This document shows positions 1-8,828 of a stretch of 64,000 nucleotides of DNA, in pieces (the first letter of the stretch is position 1; each line of letters starts with the position of its first letter). A model generated the notes under the pieces. It ran no database searches and was not told where the DNA came from. It was given only the letters and a program-made list of their open reading frames with translations. The position numbers and the translations under genes were made by a program. The DNA lies in contig JACKCM010000005.1 of NCBI GenBank assembly GCA_020634035.1, forward strand, positions 682,001-746,000, in the 5' to 3' direction. The stretch comes from Candidatus Obscuribacterales bacterium (GTDB lineage Bacteria > Cyanobacteriota > Vampirovibrionia > Obscuribacterales > Obscuribacteraceae).

Positions 1-1166
1 TCCGGCAAACGCAGAGAGTGCGTCGTTAGAAGCTCATCTTGCAAGTCTTCGTTCTCTGCGTCTTCGGAGGTCAGATGTACTGTTTTGTCGGGAGCGTCGC
101 TCATCGCTTCTAGAATGCGAGCCATTTTAGGAGGATTGTGATAGTTGAGCAGGGACTGAGAGAGGATGGCGACGGTCATGGAGGCGTTTTGATCGTTCTT
201 CAGAAAGTGTCTGCGAAAGTTCGCAAAAGCGAGCCTGCGTCGGTCGAGGACGAAGTCCCAGAGCCCGGCGAAGCCTTCGGTCAACTGTCCTCGTTTGGGT
301 AATTTGAAACCTTTTGCCTTCAGGCTCCAGCGGATCAGAATATAATAGTCGGCAAGAAGTGCCACTATTATTGCAGCGACAAAAAGATAGACGCTGGCGA
401 AACCATTGGCGGTGAACAGTTTTACACTGGAAGAGATGAACTGGTGCGGGTGCAGAAAGTGAATTGAGGCAAAATGGTCGTAGGTGGCCCAGATAACGCC
501 GAGCGCCCCTACTATAAGAGCGACCTTCTTACTTCTGGTGCTCAATATCTGGTAGAGACCGATGGTAAAGGCTGCAAGAGCCGTCCAGATGGCGTGACCA
601 GCTACAAGAAACTGGTTGTTGACATAGTCAGCAGTTGGTAGCCACTGTATATGATGACTCCAATTTCTGTCCACATGAATGAAGGAGTCGTTCACTACTC
701 CAAAGCCTGCTCCCACAGCCGCACCCATCAGCACAAAATCGGTCAACCCGTAGGTGTAGCTGCTGAACTTTCTGGTGCGATAGAGATGAAATAGAATCGG
801 CGAGATTTTGATAATTTCTTCTATGGCAGGAACAGAGGTAGATCTGAGTGGCTCCAGGAAGCTCAGGTTGAAAATCTGTTCGACTAAAGCAGCTATGCCG
901 ACGGCCAATCCACCGGCAAAGAACATCATCAAAATCGTTCTGAGCGGCACTGTTCTTGTGAACAATGACACCAGCAGTAATCCGATAACGATAGAAATAT
1001 TGAATGCGAAGGCTGTTATGCCGGCAGGACCTGTTTTGACCAGAGTAATAGCCAGCCACCCGGCAAAGCCTGCCCACAGAACAATCCAGCGAATAGGCAC
1101 CCGTGAAGCACCGATGGGAATGGTTCCCCAGGTCTTGTAATGCTTCTCTCTCTTGCTAAGCTGCAA
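1..1166 (-). CDS. PrsW-family intramembrane metalloprotease-like protein (3' end beyond window)
   Basis: This is a polytopic membrane protein that runs off the left edge, so its C-terminus is missing. The frame is open from a TTG at 1166, which has a GAGGA ribosome-binding site 11 bases after the stop of the upstream gene. About seven hydrophobic segments are visible. An EExxK motif (EEIIK, about residues 116-120) is followed by a glycine-rich GAGFGVVND segment and a GHAIWT histidine motif. These match the metal-binding pattern of PrsW proteases in the CPBP/PrsW superfamily, which cut membrane-anchored substrates such as anti-sigma factors. A soluble cytoplasmic tail begins near residue 300. 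The substrate is unknown. It is probably co-transcribed with the small protein at 1178-1663. The family assignment is fairly secure; activity is inferred. Confidence 0.72.
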   Translation of the reverse strand, partial: MQLSKREKHYKTWGTIPIGASRVPIRWIVLWAGFAGWLAITLVKTGPAGITAFAFNISIVIGLLLVSLFTRTVPLRTILMMFFAGGLAVGIAALVEQIFNLSFLEPLRSTSVPAIEEIIKISPILFHLYRTRKFSSYTYGLTDFVLMGAAVGAGFGVVNDSFIHVDRNWSHHIQWLPTADYVNNQFLVAGHAIWTALAAFTIGLYQILSTRSKKVALIVGALGVIWATYDHFASIHFLHPHQFISSSVKLFTANGFASVYLFVAAIIVALLADYYILIRWSLKAKGFKLPKRGQLTEGFAGLWDFVLDRRRLAFANFRRHFLKNDQNASMTVAILSQSLLNYHNPPKMARILEAMSDAPDKTVHLTSEDAENEDLQDELLTTHSLRLP

Positions 1167-1177
1167 ATCAGGTCCTC

Positions 1178-1663
1178 TTACTCATCGGCGAAGAAAATCG
1201 GCTGGGTGGCTTCTAGAAAAGCCTGGGTGGCTAAATCGCCTCCCTCGTCCGGGGTCTCGACCTTTTTGTTTTGAGATTCATAGAGGACTGTCAGAGCGAC
1301 ATCGTACTTTATGCGAGGGCACAAAAAGCCGTCTATGAAGCGACCCCTGAGGCTGGGTATGGAAGAGGCTCCCTCGTCCAGTTCGGTGAGTGCCACTCCG
1401 TCGGTGAGAGCTTCGCTTGAAGCAATAGTGTGTTCCAGATCCATAGCCGCCTGTTCGGCAGATTTGCCTTTGGCCCTGGCGTCTGCACCCGGTTTCTTTG
1501 ATGCCGCATTGCCCGACTTGAAAAACGGAAGAGAAGACTTACCCTTTTCTCCTTTCTTCGTCGGGGGACCTTCTCCAAGCTCGACAGAAAGCGCGATAAA
1601 AGATAAAGCGGCAAAAAATGCCGTAAATAAGGCCAGATTGCCGACGGTGCTGCCTACGTCCAT
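1178..1663 (-). CDS. Hypothetical membrane-anchored protein
   Basis: 161-residue protein of unknown function. The N-terminus (about residues 7-27) is a hydrophobic segment that probably anchors it in the inner membrane. A lysine- and glycine-rich linker follows, then a more ordered acidic C-terminal half. It ends 11 bases before the PrsW-like gene, so the two are probably one transcription unit; it could be a partner or substrate of that protease, but that is only inference. An open frame of similar length exists on the opposite strand, but the operon position and the membrane anchor favour the minus strand. Confidence 0.55.
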   Translation of the reverse strand: MDVGSTVGNLALFTAFFAALSFIALSVELGEGPPTKKGEKGKSSLPFFKSGNAASKKPGADARAKGKSAEQAAMDLEHTIASSEALTDGVALTELDEGASSIPSLRGRFIDGFLCPRIKYDVALTVLYESQNKKVETPDEGGDLATQAFLEATQPIFFADE

Positions 1664-1752
1664 TTCGATTTAAGGTTCTGCTCCAGATAGAACACTATAT
1701 TCTAATTACCCAGTTCTAATAAGAGATCGATGGATGTCCCGGGAGGCAAGCC

Positions 1753-2943
1753 GTGGTCAAAAACGAAAATAGTAAGTATGGTCTGCAGCAGAGCCTGAGG
1801 GTCGAGCCAGAAGGGAATGCATCAGGGTTGCTTAGCGCTCGGACCTTTGTAGTCAAAGATTTATTTGACGTTCTAGGATACAAGACCGGTGCAGGAAATT
1901 CTAAATGGCTCGAATTAGCTGAGCCTGCTTCTGATCATGCCAGCGCTGTCAAGGGACTGCTTCAGGCAGGAGCCATTCTGGTCGGCAAATCCCAGACCGA
2001 TGAGTTCGCCCTCAGTCTAGACGGCATCAATGAACATTACGGCACACCATTGAACAGTCTCTATCCCGAGAGAATTCCCGGTGGCTCTTCCAGTGGTTCC
2101 GCCGCTCTTGTGGCTGCCGGAATGGCGGATTTCGGTCTGGGCAGTGATACCGTCGGTTCCATAAGAGTGCCTGCTGCCTATTGCGGTCTCTATGGCTTCC
2201 GACCCAGTCACGGAGTCGTGCCACTGGATGGAGTGCTGCCTCTGGGTCCTTCTTTTGATACGGTCGGCTGGTTGAGCAAAAATATCGAACTGCTTCGTGA
2301 TACAGCAAGAGTTTTAATACCAGAATCTGATTCAATCTCAGCGGATCCGCTTAAGGTGGTTATTTCAGAAAGTCATTTTCAACTGGTGCATGAAAGTTAT
2401 CGTGAAGAGTTGATTGAGATAGCAAGAAAAATGACCTCCTGTCTTGGATCTGTCGAAACGACAAGTTTTGATACCAGGGTGCTGGACGGCATGGCTCTCA
2501 CTTTTTCTCTGATCAGATCCTTTGAAGCATGGCAGTATTACCGGCATTTCGTCGATGCCAATCTCGCTGCTATATCCAAACGGACTTTACCTAGACTGCT
2601 AGAGGGAAAGACAGTCAGCCTCAATGAGTTGGAGATGGCAAGGTCAAACATGAGTGCCGCTAGAAAATTGATAGATACCATTGTGAAACCAGGCACAATA
2701 CTCTGCCTGCCCTCAATCTGGAATCTGCCGCCGAAGTTGGATGCCATAGACTCGGATCTGGATTTCAATCGGCGCCAGAATATTCGTCTGACAATATGTT
2801 CGGTGCTCGGAGGAAATCCCCAGATAGTCATGCCTGTGAGACTGAATAAGGATACCGTGCTCTCAATTTCGTTTATGGGATGTCGGGGTGAGGACCTGAG
2901 CCTGATTGAAGCAGCAATTAAAGCCAATCAGCTTGTGTCCTGA
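1753..2943 (+). CDS. Amidase (amidase-signature family)
   Basis: 396-residue cytoplasmic hydrolase of the amidase-signature family, the fold shared with GatA and allophanate hydrolase. The Ser-cisSer-Lys triad can be placed: Lys35 in VVKDLFD, the cis-Ser in PGGSSSGSA (about 113) and the nucleophile Ser136 in DTVGSIR. The usual DTGGSIR has Gly where this protein has Val. It is shorter than true GatA (about 480 residues) and no gatB or gatC lies nearby, so a free-standing amidase is more likely than the transamidosome subunit. It starts at a GTG with GGGAGG upstream. The substrate cannot be inferred. Confidence 0.85.
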   Translation: MVKNENSKYGLQQSLRVEPEGNASGLLSARTFVVKDLFDVLGYKTGAGNSKWLELAEPASDHASAVKGLLQAGAILVGKSQTDEFALSLDGINEHYGTPLNSLYPERIPGGSSSGSAALVAAGMADFGLGSDTVGSIRVPAAYCGLYGFRPSHGVVPLDGVLPLGPSFDTVGWLSKNIELLRDTARVLIPESDSISADPLKVVISESHFQLVHESYREELIEIARKMTSCLGSVETTSFDTRVLDGMALTFSLIRSFEAWQYYRHFVDANLAAISKRTLPRLLEGKTVSLNELEMARSNMSAARKLIDTIVKPGTILCLPSIWNLPPKLDAIDSDLDFNRRQNIRLTICSVLGGNPQIVMPVRLNKDTVLSISFMGCRGEDLSLIEAAIKANQLVS

Positions 2944-3029
2944 TGACAACCGTTGTGTACGGAAAACTGTCCAGTATTCTATAATTGACCCAGGTTAATA
3001 GGGTAGATCGAATTAGGACTTTCTAGCAG

Positions 3030-3800
3030 ATGAAATTTTTTCTTTCCAGTCTGGTGACACTGGTATTAGTATGCTTGTTCAGCTTTGCACCGCTTCATGC
3101 CCAGGAGGACAAGCCTGCAGACAAACCAGTTGCAGAGAAACCAGCTACAGAAATACAGAAGTCAGAGACCGAAAAGACCGAGAAAACTGATAAAACTGAC
3201 CAGCCGGTGGCTCAGCCCGAAAAGGCTGCTACGGCTGCTGATGATGAGAAGGAAAAGGGCACATCCGGCGAAGCGGCTGTCTGTCCACCTCAGCCCGGCA
3301 ATGAACCGGCGCCTAAGAAAATGGAAATCAGCGGAGAAGATCCGTTTAGCAGCGGCAAATATAAAACTATCGATGTCGATCTTGAGTACAAAGCGAATCC
3401 TGCCGCAGATTCGATATTCGTCTTCTTCAACTATCTGACTATGGTAGCAATGGTGGTCATGGTGGTTTCAGTAGCCCTATGGGTGTTCAAGAACCGGGAT
3501 AAACTCTCTGACAGTGGAACCAGTTCGACTGTCACGCCTAAGGCTGCATCAAAGAAAAAAGAGAAGCCTGAGGAGAAAGCCGAAGAGAAGTCTGAGGAGA
3601 AAACCGAAGAGAAGTCTGAGGAGAAGACCGAAGAGAAGTCTGAGGAGAAGACCGAAGAGAAGTCTGAGGAGAAAGCCGAAGAGAAGTCTGAGGAGAAGAC
3701 CGAAGAGAAATCTGAGGAGAAAGCCGAAGAGAAGGCTCCAAGGAAAAAATCGAGTAAAGGCCGAGGCAAATCGACTAAGAGCAAGAAGTCCGATGCTTGA
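3030..3800 (+). CDS. Secreted/membrane protein with Lys/Glu-rich octapeptide repeats
   Basis: 256-residue protein of unknown function. It has an N-terminal signal peptide (cleavage likely after LHA, near residue 24), a Lys/Glu/Pro-rich stretch to about residue 95, a short ordered stretch, and a single membrane helix at about residues 133-153. The cytoplasmic tail consists of tandem SEEKTEEK-type octapeptides (about 178-235) and ends in a very basic Lys/Arg/Ser segment. The charged repeat is expected to form an extended single helix or a disordered linker. It overlaps the start of the following TPR lipoprotein gene by 8 bases, so the two are probably translationally coupled. No known domain is recognised. 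Confidence 0.7.
   Translation: MKFFLSSLVTLVLVCLFSFAPLHAQEDKPADKPVAEKPATEIQKSETEKTEKTDKTDQPVAQPEKAATAADDEKEKGTSGEAAVCPPQPGNEPAPKKMEISGEDPFSSGKYKTIDVDLEYKANPAADSIFVFFNYLTMVAMVVMVVSVALWVFKNRDKLSDSGTSSTVTPKAASKKKEKPEEKAEEKSEEKTEEKSEEKTEEKSEEKTEEKSEEKAEEKSEEKTEEKSEEKAEEKAPRKKSSKGRGKSTKSKKSDA
3561..3737 (+). repeat. 24-bp tandem repeat encoding SEEKTEEK units
   Basis: About seven direct copies of a 24-bp unit (gagaagtctgaggagaaaac plus four bases) differ by only a few bases. They encode the repeated tail of the surrounding gene. The repeats are contiguous, so this is not a spacer array. Because the unit is a multiple of three, changes in copy number keep the frame. Confidence 0.9.
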
Positions 3801-4581
3801 AGCCGGTTTGAGAGCACTTGCGATAACAGTTCTTCTTGGTGCAGCCGGGCTGGTTTCTGGTTGTTCCAGCCTCCCTTCTGATCAAGATCTTTCTGCCGCA
3901 AGGTATTCTTCTGAAGAGTGGAAGAAACAGTTTGAATGGCTAACAGACCAGGAAGATACCGACTTTCTGCTTTTTGTCAGACAGCTTGATGTGGCTGAAT
4001 CCAAGGCACAGTCGGCAATAAAGAGAGGGAAGAAATTTTCCAAGGATGATTCAAGACTGGCGAGAAGTGAAACCAGTCTTGGCAGAGTTTATCTGGAAAG
4101 GGGTGAATATGAAAAAGGCATTGCCCCGTTACAGGATGCCCTGCGAATAAAATCGGCCGCTTTTGGCAAAAACAGTGCCGATGTTGCAGACATTTTGACT
4201 GAAATAGCTTATGCAGAGATAAATCTTGGTCAGGTAGAAAAAGCAAGAAAGAATATCGACGAAGCTATTGCGATTAGAAAGAAGATAAATGATGTGTTCG
4301 CGGCAATAGATTCTGATTTTGTCGAAGGACTGATACTGGAACGCGAAGGCAAGATGAAAGAGGCAAAAGACAAATTTGCCTCCAGCATAGTGGCTTACAA
4401 AAGTCGTTTAAATATTGGTGCCGGTGACCTTTCGAACGCCCAGCTTAATAGAACCAGAATCTGCCTGAGGCATCTTATAGATCTGAGTAAAAGACAAGAG
4501 CCGGGAGCCGATCTGAAGCCTTTGAACGACAGCCTAGCTTATTTGAACGAGTGGTTTTCCTGTCTGGGCAGAGACAGCTAG
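3793..4581 (+). CDS. TPR-repeat lipoprotein
   Basis: 262-residue predicted lipoprotein. The N-terminal signal ends in the lipobox LVSGC (Cys about residue 24), giving a lipid-anchored mature protein. The body contains tetratricopeptide-like helical pairs, for example LGRVYLERGEYEKGIAPLQDAL followed by LTEIAYAEINLGQVEKAR; these match the TPR_12-type arrangement and act as a protein-interaction scaffold. I chose the ATG at 3793 rather than the longer upstream open frame, which only reads the neighbouring repeat out of frame. The ATG overlaps the preceding stop, indicating coupling. The 3' end overlaps the convergent gene by four bases. Its partner is unknown. Confidence 0.8.
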   Translation: MLEAGLRALAITVLLGAAGLVSGCSSLPSDQDLSAARYSSEEWKKQFEWLTDQEDTDFLLFVRQLDVAESKAQSAIKRGKKFSKDDSRLARSETSLGRVYLERGEYEKGIAPLQDALRIKSAAFGKNSADVADILTEIAYAEINLGQVEKARKNIDEAIAIRKKINDVFAAIDSDFVEGLILEREGKMKEAKDKFASSIVAYKSRLNIGAGDLSNAQLNRTRICLRHLIDLSKRQEPGADLKPLNDSLAYLNEWFSCLGRDS

Positions 4582-7500
4582 GCGTATTTTATAGAAACTG
4601 ATACCAGTTCGGTGGAGCCCTTCGGAATTGTCATTACGACCAATCCCACGTTGCCGAAATCTTGTGAAACAAACGCGTTGACCTGCTGGCGATCTCTTAC
4701 TTCTGGAGATAGTCCTCCGATCATTTTGTAAGATGCAATCATGTCATCGGTGATTTCGGATGCGAGGATGGTGTCTGCCAGCAGCGTGCCATCCATCATG
4801 TAGCGGAGTTTCAATCCGTCCGGAACGAGTTCCAGATGGATTTCGGAGCACTGAAGCTCTATCGCTTTGCCAAGTATGTTTTTGGCAAGCTCAAGAACAG
4901 AAGGATCTGAAAGACCAGGAAGACCGCCTTCTGACGCGGCTATGGGAACAGGCTCGGGAGCAGGTGGCGGTGCCGGCACAGGTGCCGGGGGAGGAGGTGG
5001 TGGCGGTGCTTGCTGAACAGGCTCGGCCACAGGAAGAGGCTCTGGGGCAGGAGCCGGAGGAGGAGGCGGCGGTGGCGGTGCTTGCTGAACAGGCTCGGCC
5101 ACAGGTAGAGGTTCGGGGGCAGGTGCCGGAGGAGGAGGTGGCGGTGCTTGTTGAACAGGCTCGGCCACAGGAAGAGGCTCGGGGGCAGGAGCCGGAGGAG
5201 GAGGCGGCGGTGCTTGCTGTACAGGTTCGGCCACAGGAAGAGGCTCTGGAGCAGGAGCCGGAGGAGGAGGCGGCGGTGGTGCTTCCTGAACTGGCTCAGC
5301 GACAGGCTCGAACTCGGGCACCAATTCTGGTGCGGTTTCCGGCTCGACTGTCTCCAATATCTCTTCCTCTTCAGGTAGAGTCAGACCCGGTGGCAATGGT
5401 GGTCTTACAGTACTTGGCTGAACCGGTTCTTCTTCGGGAATCTCTTCTTCCGGGAAGGTTGCCGTAACTGCGGCCGCAGGCGCAGAAACAGGTTCCAGCG
5501 CAGGTAGCGGTTCTGGCTCCGGCTCTGGCTCTGGCTCTGGTTCAGTCAGTGACAAAGAGGGATCCGAGCGATAGGCGGGTTCTTCCACAGAGTGCTCGGG
5601 GAATTCATCATAAGGCTGAGTCTCTGAAGAGCGGTTGGCTCCGTCCTCATCTATGTCTACTACTTCTACAGGACTTTCAGGCAGGACGGGCAAGTCTTCT
5701 TCGGGGACTTCATCTGGTTCGTGTACCTGATTCTCCTGGGCAAGATTGAGTTCGCTCTCGACTATTTCTTCAAGAAAAGAGAAGCCAGGATCTTTCTCAG
5801 GAAACAGGCTCGATTCAGGCGCTATGGTGATCTCCGAAGCTACCGTTTCGACCATTACATTGATGTCTTGTGGTTCGACCGATTCGGCACTGTCTACCGG
5901 AACAGCCATTACTGGTGATACCGGTTCGAGTTCTTGCGAGGGAATCGAATCTGCTGTCTCAGTCTTGCGCACTGCTGAAGCAGAGCGTCCGAGTCTTATT
6001 GGGGCCTCAGCGACAGGAGCTTCCTCTTCTTCTAAATCAGGAAATACAGGTGCTGCTTCCGGCTCTGGTTCCGGCTCTGGTTCTGGTTCTGGTGCTGGTT
6101 CAGGCTCTGGCTCAGGTTCAGGTTCCACTTCAGCACGAGCTTCATCCAGCTCTTTGTCCATCTCATCCAGGCGGTCTTTCAAGAAGAGTGACTGTGAACC
6201 AAATACGGTATTGTCGAAATCGTCTACAGCGTCGGTATCGTCTGTATCTGCTGAAATAGCTGCGATAGAAGGCTCTAAAGTACCTTCTTCTATGGTCGAT
6301 TCATCTTCGGAAATACCGGAGGTTCTGGCTATGTCTCTAACCATACTGTCGAGACCAGGTACGTAGGGCTCTCTAATGGCATCAAGAGTGTCGGATGTCT
6401 GTATTCCTCTATCTGGAGGAAGAGTCTCTTCCAGATCGGATTCGGACATAAACGAGCTGGATTCGGCTATTTCCGATTTGCCGAATTCTTCATTTTCTTC
6501 TTCTTCGTCGTCACCGAATGAAGAGTCGATAATACTGCTGGTAGTATCGAAAAGACTTTCTGAGCTTCCGGACTCTTCTTCCTCTTCCTCATCATCTTCG
6601 TCGTCGCCGAAGAGTCCTCCCAGTCCAACAGGAGCCTCTTCAGAGACAACCGCTGAAGACTCTATGCCGCCAACTTCTCCAGTTTTCTCCAGAGAATCGA
6701 AAATGTCATCCAGCTCTGATGCCAGTGAAGAACCGTCTATGCGTTCCTCGTCGACCTGTTCTTCCTCTTCTGGCGCTCTATCGACTTCTTCTTCCGGTAA
6801 AGTAGGTTCTGCCAAAGTCTCGTCTGCAGGAGCTTCTTCTAGCTGGCTCAATAAGCTGTCCAGCTGATTTGCAACCGAAAAGCCTTCTGCGGCAGTAGCT
6901 TCTATCTCTTCGGGTACGGCTGCGAGTTCCTGCTCTTGTTCCAGCTCTGGTTCCGGTGGCGCCAGTGCCGCTCTGAGAGACTGGATACCTTTGTCTTCTT
7001 CGAAGTCGTCATCTTCGTCTTCATCGTCTCCAAATAGAGATCCCGGCGTCAATCGAGCCTCTTCCTCTTCCCCTTCTTCTTCTTCTTTTGGCAGTTCCTC
7101 AATCGATTCAGCTAAAGCGGGACTTGCTTCGTTCTCGAAGGAGTCGAAGATCGAATCTACCTCCTCGGCCATTGAAGCGCCGTCTATGACTGCCGACTCT
7201 TCCTTCTCGAAGTCGTCATCGTCATCTTCATCGTCTCCGAAAAGAGAACCGGCAGCTAAAGCACTGGGAACGGCCTCTTGCTCTGTTTCTTCGGAATGTT
7301 GAATCTGTTCGGCGGTCTCTTCGTCTTTGCCTTCGAAAGCGTCGAAGATCGAATCAACTTCATCAGCCATGGAGGCTCCGTCAATTCGTGCTTCTGTTTC
7401 GTTCTCGGCAGTTTCGAAATCATCGTCATCATCATCGTCGTCACCGAATAAAGAGCCGGGAGACGAAGCTACCTCTTCTCCACCTAGAGAGGAATCATCT

Positions 7501-8372
7501 TCATCCTCTTCTCCGAACAATGACAGGCTGCTGCTTTCCTGGGGAACAGAATCTTGTACAGGCTCTTGAACGACCTCTTCCACAGATGCCGCTTCTCTTT
7601 CCAGAGAAGAAATTATACTGTCTACCTCGCTGGCGATGGCTGAGGTGTCTATCTTTCCAGATACGGAGACTACGGTATTGCCGTCGTCTGTTTCGAAATC
7701 GTCATCGTCATCATCGTCTCCAAACAATGAAGTTGAGACCTGGGGGGCTTCATCCTCAGGCTGCGCGGTTTCGGCTCGATCAGAGGCAAAGTCAAGGTCA
7801 TCTTCGTCGTCGGCATCGAAAAGCGAAGTGATCTTCTTCGACGGTCTTTCTGTGACTGCTTCGGCAGCCTGATCGGGATCAAATCCGTTCTCCTCAACTT
7901 CGCCGGTATCTTCTTCTGCCTCGGATTCAGTGACCGCATTCTCATAGGTCTGGTAGAGCAGATAGTCAAAGTCATCTGCCGTACAAACAAGCTTCTTGAA
8001 GTGTTCGCTTCCCAGGCTCTCTTTTACGGCGTCAGCGGCGATCAGGTCGTCTGGGTCAACCATAGCCACGGAATACTGTTCTCCGGTAACTGCCACCGGG
8101 ACGAACCGATATTTTCTGGCGACCTCTTCGGGGATGAGCTTTATCGTGTCCGGTTCTGGTCTGTTGAGAGAGAGATTGATGTAGTTGACGCCGAATTGCA
8201 GTTCGAGAGCATCCTTGAGCTGCCTTTCCGAGACCAAGCCGAGGCGGGAGAGAACGAGGGTGATTCGATCTCCTGATTGCTCTTGTTCGGTGAGGGCTTC
8301 TGATAGCTGCTCGGACGTTATATAGCCGAGGTCTATGAGCAATTCACCGATTTCGTTTCCCACTGCGGACAT
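4578..8372 (-). CDS. Giant GspE/PilB N-domain protein without an ATPase core
   Basis: 1264-residue protein. Residues 1-150 resemble the MshEN/T2SSE N-terminal domain of type II secretion and type IV pilus ATPases (IGELLIDLGYITSEQLSEAL, then a VDPDD-containing second half). The C-terminal 110 residues resemble the next PilB domain (LAKNILGKAIELQCSEIHLE, where the family has ASDIHIEP), but the protein stops before any Walker A box. About 980 residues of low-complexity sequence separate them: about seven SLFGDD-plus-acidic patches alternating with IDGxSxAxEVDSIFDSFE modules, then Pro-Glu runs, then four or five APEPLPVAEPVQQA-polyproline units. The start is the ATG at 8372, which has GGAG upstream. 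A regulatory or scaffold role, possibly cyclic-di-GMP sensing, is inferred. Confidence 0.75.
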   Translation of the reverse strand: MSAVGNEIGELLIDLGYITSEQLSEALTEQEQSGDRITLVLSRLGLVSERQLKDALELQFGVNYINLSLNRPEPDTIKLIPEEVARKYRFVPVAVTGEQYSVAMVDPDDLIAADAVKESLGSEHFKKLVCTADDFDYLLYQTYENAVTESEAEEDTGEVEENGFDPDQAAEAVTERPSKKITSLFDADDEDDLDFASDRAETAQPEDEAPQVSTSLFGDDDDDDDFETDDGNTVVSVSGKIDTSAIASEVDSIISSLEREAASVEEVVQEPVQDSVPQESSSLSLFGEEDEDDSSLGGEEVASSPGSLFGDDDDDDDDFETAENETEARIDGASMADEVDSIFDAFEGKDEETAEQIQHSEETEQEAVPSALAAGSLFGDDEDDDDDFEKEESAVIDGASMAEEVDSIFDSFENEASPALAESIEELPKEEEEGEEEEARLTPGSLFGDDEDEDDDFEEDKGIQSLRAALAPPEPELEQEQELAAVPEEIEATAAEGFSVANQLDSLLSQLEEAPADETLAEPTLPEEEVDRAPEEEEQVDEERIDGSSLASELDDIFDSLEKTGEVGGIESSAVVSEEAPVGLGGLFGDDEDDEEEEEESGSSESLFDTTSSIIDSSFGDDEEEENEEFGKSEIAESSSFMSESDLEETLPPDRGIQTSDTLDAIREPYVPGLDSMVRDIARTSGISEDESTIEEGTLEPSIAAISADTDDTDAVDDFDNTVFGSQSLFLKDRLDEMDKELDEARAEVEPEPEPEPEPAPEPEPEPEPEPEAAPVFPDLEEEEAPVAEAPIRLGRSASAVRKTETADSIPSQELEPVSPVMAVPVDSAESVEPQDINVMVETVASEITIAPESSLFPEKDPGFSFLEEIVESELNLAQENQVHEPDEVPEEDLPVLPESPVEVVDIDEDGANRSSETQPYDEFPEHSVEEPAYRSDPSLSLTEPEPEPEPEPEPLPALEPVSAPAAAVTATFPEEEIPEEEPVQPSTVRPPLPPGLTLPEEEEILETVEPETAPELVPEFEPVAEPVQEAPPPPPPPAPAPEPLPVAEPVQQAPPPPPPAPAPEPLPVAEPVQQAPPPPPPAPAPEPLPVAEPVQQAPPPPPPPPAPAPEPLPVAEPVQQAPPPPPPPAPVPAPPPAPEPVPIAASEGGLPGLSDPSVLELAKNILGKAIELQCSEIHLELVPDGLKLRYMMDGTLLADTILASEITDDMIASYKMIGGLSPEVRDRQQVNAFVSQDFGNVGLVVMTIPKGSTELVSVSIKYA
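4950..5310 (-). repeat. Proline-rich tandem repeat inside the GspE-N-like gene
   Basis: Four to five near-identical units of roughly 60-70 bp encode APEPLPVAEPVQQA followed by a run of 6-8 prolines. Unit length varies only by the number of proline codons. The composition is strongly strand-biased. Confidence 0.85.
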
Positions 8373-8828
8373 TCTTGCTCCATTACAGAGGATTGGATCG
8401 CTGCCCAAAGAAGATAATAACTGGTTCTTTAAGCAGGGGACTGGAATTTTTGTGCCCTTGCTGCACTCTACCTAAACATAGCCTGAACCCTCACTACGGC
8501 GTGATTCTGCCCGGTTTTGTTCCGATAAATATCGGGCACTGCTCTCTTGGCAGCAAGAGGTTCGGGCGATGCCATGGCCTTGTCCCTGTTTTCGGGGTCG
8601 CCAAATTCATAGAAAGTCTCTTTACATATATAAATTAGTTGTTTACTTAACGTCTAATGTTTTTATATGTTCACAAGAGAGATTGACGACTCTGTGCATT
8701 ATGAGACGTTGTGCTTTTAGTTCTTTGGTACATCGATACAAAAAATAGCGAGTCTATACTGTAAACTGATGGGCAACTGATTTGGAACTGGATATAGTGG
8801 CACTATTTTAGCGCCGGAGGTAGTAAGT
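8373..8828. other. Divergent intergenic region
   Basis: About 455 bases separate two divergent genes. I see no convincing coding sequence: the plus-strand frame at 8375-8638 has no family features, and a 38-codon minus-strand frame lies within the left half. The right part is AT-rich and likely holds promoters. A GGAGG ribosome-binding site precedes the TTG at 8829. The long G/C-rich leader of the minus-strand gene could be structured, but it matches no riboswitch that I recognise. Confidence 0.5.

Noticed and set aside
1311..1673. Plus-strand 120-codon frame opposite the small membrane protein
   Set aside because: The minus-strand frame has a membrane anchor and operon spacing; this one has neither.
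3561..3737. Direct repeats as a possible CRISPR array
   Set aside because: The units are contiguous 24-bp coding repeats with no spacers.
3431..3901. Long Ser/Phe-rich minus-strand frame opposite the KSEEK repeat
   Set aside because: It is the antisense reading of a 24-bp repeat and has no ribosome-binding site or independent motif.
5746..7872. Several Ser-rich plus-strand frames opposite the acidic GspE-like gene
   Set aside because: They are mirror readings of Asp/Glu/Ser-rich codons in a real minus-strand gene.
8375..8638. 87-codon plus-strand frame in the intergenic region
   Set aside because: It overlaps the start of the minus-strand gene and shows no family feature or ribosome-binding site.
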